Source of the DNA: Acidobacteriaceae bacterium
GTDB taxonomy: Bacteria; Acidobacteriota; Terriglobia; Bryobacterales; Bryobacteraceae
Direction of reading: 5' to 3'
Assembly (NCBI GenBank): GCA_019244945.1
Contig: JAFASD010000369.1
Coordinates: 1 to 5,381, forward strand
DNA: 5,381 bases
The position numbers and the translations under genes were made by a program. The notes beneath the pieces were generated by a model. That model did not search any database and had not been told where the DNA came from. It was given only the letters and a program-made list of their open reading frames with translations. Shown one piece after another: positions 1 to 5,381 of the stretch. Numbering within the stretch: the stretch's first letter is position 1; every line of letters starts with the position of its first letter.

Positions 1-1
1 G

Positions 2-2659
2 CCTAGGCGAATTCTAAGTTTATTTCGGAATCTCTTCCGCAAGCGCGCGGTCGAGCAGGAACTGGATGATGAAGTCCGTTCATCGTTGGAAGCCCTGACG
101 CAGGAGAAGATGAAGCAAGGGCTCTCGCAATCAGTCGCCCGGCGAGAAGCGCTCATAGAACTCGGCGGGATCGAGCAGGTGAAGGAGGGGGTTCGTGCCG
201 TACGCGCTGGGCGGTTTGTTGAGGACATCGCCGGAGACATCCGCTATAACCTGCGCCAGTTGCGGCGTAATCCCGGCTTCACCGCTGTAGCCGTTCTCAC
301 ACTCGCCATCGGCATCGGCGCGACAACGGCCATTTTCAGCGTGGTGAACGGCGTCCTTCTGCAACCTTTGCCCTATACGCACCCGGGGAGACTCGTTGAA
401 GTAGGGCTCGACCTCCCTGGCATCAACCAGTTCAACTGGCCTTTATCGCCATTGGAATACTTTACGTTTCGCGAGCAGAGCCGCACTTTCCAGGACATCG
501 GCCTCTACTATACGGGGTTTGGTGGCAACCTCTACTCCGCCAACGTTACCGGCGTTGGACGACCCGAACACGTGCCGGCTCTCGGCGTGACCGACGGAGT
601 GCTCCCAATTCTGGAAGTCACACCTCTGTTGGGGCGCTCCTTCACGCGGGCGGACGATGAGCCGGGCAGCTCGGACGTAATGATGATCACCTATGGCTAC
701 TGGCGCAGCAAGTTCGGCGGCGATCGTTCAGTGATCGGGAAAGCGATCGACGTGGATGGTAAGCCCAGCACGATCATCGGCGTGTTACCGCAGCGCTTTC
801 GCTTCCTGGACCTGACCAATTTGGGCATACTGCTGCCTCTCAGGCCTCGAACGCAGCGAGGCTATAACTACTTTGCGGTTGCCCGGCTCAAGCCGGGGGT
901 GACGCCGGCCGAAGCCAATGCAGACGTGGCTCGCATGATACCAATCCAACTGGAGCGTTTTCCCGAGGCGGCCAAGTTCTTCAAAGAGGCACGGATAAGA
1001 CCGAATCTGCAGCCTCTGAAGCAATACATCATAGGCGATGTAGGCAAGGTCCTGTGGGTTTTGATGAGTGGGATAGGCTTGGTGCTGCTGATCGCCTGTG
1101 CAAACGTGGCCAACCTTCTTTCGGTCAGAGTTGAAGGGCGACAACAGGAGTTGGCTATTCGAGCGGCATTGGGCGGCAGCCCGGGACGTATCGCTTGGGG
1201 TTTGTTGCTTGAAAGCCTGGTGCTGGCGGTGATTGGGGGCGGGCTCGGCTTGCTGTTTGCCTATGGTGGCTTGCAGGTCCTGATCGCTTTGGCACCGAGC
1301 GATTTGCCCCGGCTTGATGACATCGGTATCGATGGCCGCGTCTTGCTCTTCACGCTAGGGGTGACGATGGCGGCAGGTCTTTTGTTCGGCTCGATGCTGC
1401 CTCTCAGATATGCCGGCGTTCGCGTGGGGAGTGGATTGCGCGAAACGGGCCGCTCCGCCAGCGCCAGCCGGGAACGGCATCGTGCGCGTAGCGCGCTTGT
1501 AGTCATCCAGGTAGGTCTGGTTCTTGTTTTGCTCGTGAGCTCGGGCCTCATGATCCGTACGTTTCGAGCCTTGATGCACGTTCAGCCCGGATTCATGGCG
1601 CCAGCCGAAGTCGAAACGTTCCATGTCCATTTTCCTCCGGAAACGATCAAGAATCCCGAGCGGCTGCTCCGTCTGGATCATTCGATTCTCGACAATATCG
1701 AAGCGATTCCTGGCGTCTCTTCTGCCGATTTTAGTGGGGCCGTGCCTATGGATGGCGGCGCCGAAAGCGATCCCGTCCTCGTAAAGGATCACATGCTTCA
1801 GGGTCAGCTCCCGCCGGCTCGCAAGTCTTTTTGGGTTTCGCCAAGCTTTTTCAGGACCATGGGCATTCCCATCGTCGCCGGCCGCGATTTAACCTGGAAC
1901 GACATATTGAACAAGCGCCCCGTGGCTATCGTGTCGGAGAACCTCGCGCGTGAGTATTGGCATAATCCGTGGGATGCACTTGGGAAACAAATCGGCGGAA
2001 GCCCCGAGGCCTGGCGGCAAATTGTGGGTGTCGTTGGGAACGTTCACGACGACGGGACGAGCCAGAAAGCTCCTCCGACGGTTTATTGGCCGATAACAGA
2101 CTCTGATGTTTTTCAGGGCAGCCCGGCCTTCGCCATTCGCAGCGCGAGCGCGGGAACGCGGAGCTTGATGAACGAGGTCCAGCGAGCAGTTTGGTCCGTA
2201 GACCCGAATCTTCCGCTGTACCAGGTTCACACGCTGGACTATTACTACAGGAAATCTATGGCGCGCACTTCGTTCACTCTGGTGATGCTGGCATTAGCTG
2301 GTGGTATGGCGCTCTTACTCGGCATCGTCGGCCTATATGGCGTTATCGCCTATTCGGTTTCCCAACGCACGCACGAGATCGGCATTCGCGTGGCGTTGGG
2401 AGCGGAGAAGCGCGACGTACTTAAGCTTGTCGTGAACGGAGGCATGAGCTTGACGGTGGTTGGTGTGGGCGTCGGAGTGGCAGGCGCCGTAGCTCTGACC
2501 CGCTTCTTATCCAGCTTGCTTTACGGCGTCAAGCCCACCGACCCGCTGACGTTCGTCGCCGTTTCTCTGATCCTGACCGGGATCGCGCTGCTCGCCTGCT
2601 ACATTCCGGCACGCCGCGCGACGAAGGTAGACCCCATTGTGGCCTTGAGATATGAGTAG
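2..2659 (+). CDS. ADOP family MacB/FtsX-like permease (acidobacterial duplicated orphan permease), 5'-partial at window edge
   Basis: Inner-membrane permease of the MacB/FtsX type, called 'orphan' because the protein carries no ATPase; its substrate is unknown. Numbered from the codon at position 2, 885 residues are visible. They begin with the cytoplasmic ADOP leader (PRRILSLFRNLFRKR, then EQELDDEVR and the EALIELGG helix). TM1 is at about 93-120 after RRNPGF. A MacB-like periplasmic domain follows (about 121-345), then an FtsX core with hydrophobic segments at about 349-375, 396-430 and 447-468. The second half repeats the plan: TM at 497-521, periplasmic domain at about 522-750, TMs at 758-787, 815-836 and 851-873. 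The FtsX signature occurs twice (QELAIRAALGG at about 382-392, HEIGIRVALGA at 790-800), and the protein ends PARRATKVDPIVALRYE. A TTG at 86 could be taken as the start, but the frame is open to the left edge and the 28 upstream codons are typical ADOP leader. The true start is therefore probably a few codons outside the window. The stop is TAG at 2657-2659. No frameshift was seen. Family assignment is firm; function beyond 'permease' is not. Confidence 0.93.
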   Translation, partial: PRRILSLFRNLFRKRAVEQELDDEVRSSLEALTQEKMKQGLSQSVARREALIELGGIEQVKEGVRAVRAGRFVEDIAGDIRYNLRQLRRNPGFTAVAVLTLAIGIGATTAIFSVVNGVLLQPLPYTHPGRLVEVGLDLPGINQFNWPLSPLEYFTFREQSRTFQDIGLYYTGFGGNLYSANVTGVGRPEHVPALGVTDGVLPILEVTPLLGRSFTRADDEPGSSDVMMITYGYWRSKFGGDRSVIGKAIDVDGKPSTIIGVLPQRFRFLDLTNLGILLPLRPRTQRGYNYFAVARLKPGVTPAEANADVARMIPIQLERFPEAAKFFKEARIRPNLQPLKQYIIGDVGKVLWVLMSGIGLVLLIACANVANLLSVRVEGRQQELAIRAALGGSPGRIAWGLLLESLVLAVIGGGLGLLFAYGGLQVLIALAPSDLPRLDDIGIDGRVLLFTLGVTMAAGLLFGSMLPLRYAGVRVGSGLRETGRSASASRERHRARSALVVIQVGLVLVLLVSSGLMIRTFRALMHVQPGFMAPAEVETFHVHFPPETIKNPERLLRLDHSILDNIEAIPGVSSADFSGAVPMDGGAESDPVLVKDHMLQGQLPPARKSFWVSPSFFRTMGIPIVAGRDLTWNDILNKRPVAIVSENLAREYWHNPWDALGKQIGGSPEAWRQIVGVVGNVHDDGTSQKAPPTVYWPITDSDVFQGSPAFAIRSASAGTRSLMNEVQRAVWSVDPNLPLYQVHTLDYYYRKSMARTSFTLVMLALAGGMALLLGIVGLYGVIAYSVSQRTHEIGIRVALGAEKRDVLKLVVNGGMSLTVVGVGVGVAGAVALTRFLSSLLYGVKPTDPLTFVAVSLILTGIALLACYIPARRATKVDPIVALRYE

Positions 2660-2731
2660 GTTTTTCGGCCAGCCAGTCGCCCGATTCCTCCTGGTCGCGC
2701 TTGCGTCTGGCTAGGTCCCAGAGCGCCCGAT
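2660..2731. other. Short gap between convergent genes, with an imperfect inverted repeat
   Basis: These 72 bases separate the permease stop from the stop of the kinase remnant on the other strand. They contain an imperfect 10-base inverted repeat: AGCCAGTCGC at 2671-2680 against GCGTCTGGCT at 2703-2712, with one mismatch and a 22-base loop. It could fold on either transcript. No T-run follows the stem on either strand, so it is not a standard intrinsic terminator; the TTTTT at 2661-2665 lies before the stem. A weak bidirectional transcript-end structure is possible but unproven. Confidence 0.25.
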
Positions 2732-3451
2732 TTACCTGCCACCTCCCCGCAGCTTCTTCAGGATGCCTTTCAGGAACCGCTCTGTCCATACGCCAAACGG
2801 CTGGTCCGTGGTGAGGTAGGTCCAAACGGCGCCGCGGTCGACGGAACTGAGACCGCCGTCCACCTCGGGTTGGGAGAGGCGGCGCGCGGTACGGGTGATT
2901 GATTGAGTATCGAGTCGCGGATCTGCCGGTGCGCTGTCACCCGGGAACGGAGCAATGCCGGTTGCCATTTCAGACAGCACGGCCCCGAAGCAGAAGATAT
3001 CAGCTCGCGTGTCCAGTTCCAATCCACTGACCTGCTCCGGTGACATGTACGCGAGCGTTCCTACCAGCTCGCCATCGCTGGTCAAACTTGATGCGGGCTT
3101 CGCCCGTGCGCTAGCCGTTGCTGACGTTGCCAGCTCGGCCATTTGCTGGAACTTTGCAACTCCGAAATCCAGAATCTTCAGTTGTCCGCGCGTAGTGACG
3201 AAAAGGTTCGCCGGCTTTATGTCGCGATGGACGATGCCCTTCGCATGGGCCGCGCTGAGCCCATCCGCGCATTGAATAGCGAGTTCTAAAAGCGTTTCCA
3301 GTTTGAGTCGTTTGCTGCGTATGAGCTGCTTAAGGCTCTCCCCGTCCAGCAACTCCATAACGATGAAAGGTCGGCCCTCATATTCCTCAACTGCGTGAAT
3401 GGTAGCAATGTTTGGATGACTCAGCGCCGAAGCTGCTCGCGCCTCCCGGCT
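2732..3451 (-). pseudogene. Serine/threonine protein kinase remnant (PknB/Hanks type), N-lobe missing
   Basis: Positions below number the open frame that runs from an ATG at 3667 to TAA at 2734-2732 (311 codons). Kinase similarity starts abruptly at residue 74 with REARAASALSHPNI, the alpha-C helix region including its Glu (E75). Also visible are the hinge region FIVMELLDGESL (101-112), catalytic loop HRDIKPANL (147-155), DFG (167-169), activation-segment end GTLAYMSPEQ (203-212) and the alpha-F region DTRADIFCFG (219-228). Everything earlier is absent: no glycine-rich loop and no VAIK lysine. Residues 1-73 are unrelated, being antisense to the neighbouring repeat gene and then IS-like DNA, so the ATG at 3667 is not a credible kinase start. 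Near the end, family-like sequence jumps frames: IRDSILNQSPVP lies one frame over at 2922-2887, and PEVDGGLSSV is back in the original frame from about 2869. The last ~33 residues match nothing I recognise. Hanks kinases need the N-lobe lysine for ATP positioning, so this is inferred to be inactive. It would have been a cytoplasmic kinase, perhaps with a C-terminal sensor domain now lost. It reads towards the convergent permease gene. Confidence 0.8.
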
Positions 3452-3458
3452 CCTTACG

Positions 3459-3477
3459 TGGGCGCAAAAACCGCCCA
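3459..3477. repeat. Small perfect hairpin next to the kinase truncation
   Basis: On the plus strand TGGGCG (3459-3464) is the exact reverse complement of CGCCCA (3472-3477), giving a 6-bp GC-rich stem with a 7-base A-rich loop. It lies between the AAGGAG sequence and the direct repeats of the putative IS end. No T-run follows on either strand, so I do not call it an intrinsic terminator, although it could impede transcripts leaving the repeat-protein gene. Hairpins before transposase genes are known to limit read-through translation or transcription; that role is only a guess here. Confidence 0.45.
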
Positions 3478-3518
3478 AAAGTGTATACGATGTGCTCGGT
3501 ACAAAATGTTTACTATGT
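3476..3518 (-). repeat. Pair of short direct repeats inside the putative IS end
   Basis: On the minus strand, ACATAGTAAACATTTTG (3518-3502) is followed by ACATCGTATACACTTTTG (3493-3476). They match at 15 positions with two substitutions and one inserted base, and their starts are 25 bases apart. Repeats of this size just inside an IS tip are commonly transposase-binding sites; that role is inferred. The segment is more AT-rich than the coding DNA on either side. Confidence 0.6.
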
Positions 3519-3584
3519 CCCGGTATGGACACGTCCTCGCCCGGCTGCTCCAACCGTAGCGAAATCTCAGAACAGAAGAGGAGC

Positions 3585-5381
3585 CTACGGCGTCCAGGTT
3601 CCTTCATCCACCCAGCCGCTGCTGGCGCCAATATCGTCAGCGGCGTCCATATAAATCTTCTGGACACCCTTGAAAGAATCGCTCGCCGTCACCGCCAGCT
3701 TCAGCAACAGATTGTTCCCCGAGGTCACCACCGAACTCGAGCTGCCGTTAATGGTGCACTGGCTGTTCGCGAGCGTCCCCGAACCCAGCGTAATCGACGT
3801 CGCCCCTTGTCCGCTATCGTTCTGTAGATACAGTAGGTTGGTTCGCGGCGCGTAGTACACATAACAGGCCTTCTTAGAGGTGAGGCTGCTGTTGAACAGC
3901 ACCGCTACCGACGTAAGTGCGGCATAGCCGCCGGTATCAGAGTATTCCAGCGCAAAATTTTGCGATATCCCGGAAGCCGGATTCGGACTCACCGACACGA
4001 TGGAAGGCACAAACGCAGCCGAAGGCGTCCAGGTCCCTTCCTTTGTCCAGCCGGTATTCGCGGAGCTATCGTCCGCCGCATACATATAGATATTCTTAGG
4101 GCCGTTGAAACTACTGCTCGCCGTCACCGCTAGATTCAGCGTCAGGTTGTTCCCCGAGGTTGTTACCGAACTCGAACTGCCATTGATGCTGCACTGGCTA
4201 TTCGTGAGCGTCCCCGAGCCAGGAGTAATCGATGTGGCCCCCACCCCGCTATCGTTTTGTAGATACAGCAGGTTGCTTTGCGGCACATAGTACACATAAC
4301 AGGCCTTCTTCGAACTGACGCTGCTGTTGAACAGCGCCGCTACCGACGTAAGTGCGCCATAGCCGCCCGTATCCGAGTATTCCAACACAAAGATGGGTGT
4401 CGTCCCCGAAGCGGGATTCGGACTTACCGATACAATCGAGGGCACAAACGAAGGCGAGGGCGTCCAGGTTCCTTTATTCACCCAGCCGGTAATCGCGGAG
4501 CTATTGTCCGCCGCACGCATATAAATATTCTTGGGGCCTTCGAAACTGCTGCTGGCCGTTACCGATAGATTCAGCGTCAGAGTATCGCCATCCGTAGTAA
4601 CCGAGCTGCCTGTGCCGTTGATGGTGCATTGACTGTTCGCGAGCGTTCCCGAAGAGCCTGGGGTCAGCGGCCCCATTACCGCCGTCCCAGCATCGTTATA
4701 CAAATAAAGTGCGCTGTCCGCTTGGTTGTAAGGCACCTGTGCATACCGAACTGAACAACCGTGCGCCAACGTCAAGCTCGCGTTGAAATCCACCCACACA
4801 TACTGGAGAGCGTCCCCCCCGCCGGTATCGGAGTAAGTCAGGACAAACGTCTGCGCTGCGCCGCTGGCCGCATTCGGACTCGCCGAAACCACCGAGGGCG
4901 TGCCTATAGGAAGCACATCAACAAAGGCATACGCGGTGATGTTACTGATCAGTGGACTGCTCTGTTGCCCAGTATTGGTGGACGTGGCATCTTGACCATC
5001 TGTCGAATAGGCGTAGAGAATGTGCATGCCGGGCGCAAGCACGGAAATGGTCGCGGTAAAGTTATTCGACCCCTGGTTGGCAGCCCGCTGCCACGGTCCT
5101 TGCCAGGTGTCCAGTTGATAATACAACCCATCCGGCGGCGGAGCCGTCGGCGAGAAGCTGCTCGAAGCGGAGAAACTGAAGCTGGCACTCGCGCCCGTGA
5201 CTTGATTGTTGGTTTGCGGCGCGATGCTCGCCGCGAGCGGAATCGCCTGCACGTTCGATTCGGCGATTACGGTGACGTTGTTGCCCTCATTTGGCACGTA
5301 AATCTGATTGGTGACCGGATTCACCGCCAGCGCATAAGGATTCGAGCCGGCGCCCACGGTGGTGGTGTTGTTCGTAGCGCC
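3585..5381 (-). CDS. Large, probably exported YVTN / Ig-like / tandem-repeat protein, C-terminal part (5'-partial at window edge)
   Basis: The frame is open from the right edge to TAG at 3587-3585, giving 598 visible residues. A GTG at 5357 is a possible start, but the 8 codons before it (GATNNTTT) continue typical propeller sequence, so the real start and any signal peptide lie outside. Numbering from that GTG: residues 1-32 hold the end of a YVTN-type beta-propeller repeat (NPYALAVNPVTNQIYVPNEG, then NNVTVI). Residues about 38-149 form an Ig-like beta-rich segment with a YYQLDTWQGPW core, GMHILYAYSTDGQDATS and SPLISNITAY. Residues 154-300, 306-445 and 451-590 are three tandem repeats, each starting P-S-(V/I)-V-S-x-SPN and ending GTWTP. 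The protein stops directly after the third repeat, with no anchor, sorting signal or membrane segment visible. Ser/Thr/Asn/Gly richness and paired Cys in each repeat suit an extracytoplasmic location. The family is recognisable; its function, perhaps surface adhesion or scaffolding, is inferred only weakly. Confidence 0.85.
   Translation of the reverse strand, partial: GATNNTTTVGAGSNPYALAVNPVTNQIYVPNEGNNVTVIAESNVQAIPLAASIAPQTNNQVTGASASFSFSASSSFSPTAPPPDGLYYQLDTWQGPWQRAANQGSNNFTATISVLAPGMHILYAYSTDGQDATSTNTGQQSSPLISNITAYAFVDVLPIGTPSVVSASPNAASGAAQTFVLTYSDTGGGDALQYVWVDFNASLTLAHGCSVRYAQVPYNQADSALYLYNDAGTAVMGPLTPGSSGTLANSQCTINGTGSSVTTDGDTLTLNLSVTASSSFEGPKNIYMRAADNSSAITGWVNKGTWTPSPSFVPSIVSVSPNPASGTTPIFVLEYSDTGGYGALTSVAALFNSSVSSKKACYVYYVPQSNLLYLQNDSGVGATSITPGSGTLTNSQCSINGSSSSVTTSGNNLTLNLAVTASSSFNGPKNIYMYAADDSSANTGWTKEGTWTPSAAFVPSIVSVSPNPASGISQNFALEYSDTGGYAALTSVAVLFNSSLTSKKACYVYYAPRTNLLYLQNDSGQGATSITLGSGTLANSQCTINGSSSSVVTSGNNLLLKLAVTASDSFKGVQKIYMDAADDIGASSGWVDEGTWTP
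3588..4898 (-). repeat. Three tandem ~140-147-residue coding repeats
   Basis: Repeat 1 is at 4898-4458 (147 residues), repeat 2 at 4442-4023 (140) and repeat 3 at 4007-3588 (140), joined by 5-residue linkers (SPSFV, SAAFV). By hand, repeats 2 and 3 match at 109 of 140 residues without gaps and are visibly alike at DNA level. Repeat 1 is more divergent and carries extra residues around HGCSVRYAQVPYNQADSA and GPLTPGSSG. Every repeat keeps one Cys pair (201/244, 353/389, 498/534 in the numbering of the GTG at 5357), the YSDTGG and NSQC(T/S)ING motifs, and an IYM-x-AAD strand before the GTWTP end. The pattern suggests a disulfide-stabilised beta-sandwich. Repeats 2 and 3 probably arose by a later duplication than repeat 1. 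Confidence 0.88.

Larger units (their letters stand above)
3450..3531 (-). mobile_element. Probable solo end of an insertion sequence (IS481-like, tentative), body deleted
   Basis: This is non-coding DNA between the stop of the repeat protein and the first codon with kinase similarity. On the minus strand it begins with a possible tip TGTCCATACCGGGACATAG at 3531, where TGTCC and GGACA form a 5-base inverted repeat. Two subterminal direct repeats and a perfect 6-bp hairpin follow (listed separately). It ends with AAGGAG at 3455-3450, a good Shine-Dalgarno sequence with no start codon behind it. A TGT tip, subterminal repeats and then an RBS is the expected order for the left end of an IS481-type element reading into its transposase gene. 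Kinase similarity starts two bases further on (3448). No transposase sequence, second end or target duplication is visible. The family name comes from memory of such ends, not from a search. Confidence 0.4.

Noticed and set aside
785..1792. Several minus-strand frames of 81-145 codons inside the permease gene
   Set aside because: They are shadows of a clearly conserved plus-strand membrane protein, and their translations resemble no family I know.
2661..2726. Minus-strand stretch reading ALWDLARRK then DQEESGDWLAEK, faintly like a DUF2934-type motif
   Set aside because: The conserved glycines of that motif are absent, and the frame runs into antisense permease sequence. It is too short and weak to call.
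3459..3477. Intrinsic terminator for the repeat-protein gene
   Set aside because: The 6-bp stem is short and no T-run follows on either strand, so it is listed only as a hairpin.
3452..3667. Extending the kinase CDS upstream to the ATG at 3667
   Set aside because: The added 72 residues have no kinase character, overlap the 3' end of the repeat gene in another frame, and cross the IS-like non-coding block.
3670..4290. Two plus-strand frames (3670-3855 and 4105-4290) encoding similar 61-residue peptides
   Set aside because: They resemble each other only because both are antisense to repeats 3 and 2 of the minus-strand gene, which has the convincing protein pattern.
4949..5188. 79-residue Arg-rich minus-strand frame
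   Set aside because: It is an alternative frame of the repeat-protein gene; the Ig-like segment in the main frame is the recognisable one.

Overview
The window looks like a piece of an Acidobacteriota (soil acidobacterium) chromosome. The strongest reason is the left-hand gene, which has the full architecture of an acidobacterial duplicated orphan permease (ADOP, MacB/FtsX-like). The right-hand gene also fits: a YVTN-type beta-propeller end, an Ig-like segment and Cys-containing tandem repeats are a protein style I associate with the same phylum. No rRNA, tRNA or CRISPR array is visible. Base composition is moderately GC-rich throughout, with no obvious island-like shift.

Layout, left to right. 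(1) Positions 2-2659, plus strand: an almost complete ADOP permease. The frame is open through the left edge, so the real start lies just outside the window. (2) Positions 2660-2731: a short gap between convergent genes, with an imperfect inverted repeat. (3) Positions 2732-3451, minus strand: a serine/threonine protein kinase remnant. It keeps the C-lobe catalytic motifs but lacks the ATP-binding N-lobe, and it shows signs of two compensating frameshifts near its 3' end. (4) About 3450-3531, minus strand: a non-coding segment that looks like one end of an insertion sequence. It has a TGT tip, two subterminal direct repeats, a small hairpin and an AAGGAG ribosome-binding-like sequence, and it stops exactly where kinase similarity begins. 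(5) Positions 3585 to the right edge, minus strand: the C-terminal part of a large, probably exported protein. It has the last YVTN propeller repeat, an Ig-like segment and three tandem repeats of about 140-147 residues.

I see no metabolic or operonic link between the genes. The permease and the right-hand protein both belong to envelope or exported families. The kinase remnant is best read as a decaying gene whose 5' part was lost when a mobile element inserted and then collapsed. Nothing here is a convincing new biological system. The most informative spot is the kinase/IS-end junction at about 3448-3531.
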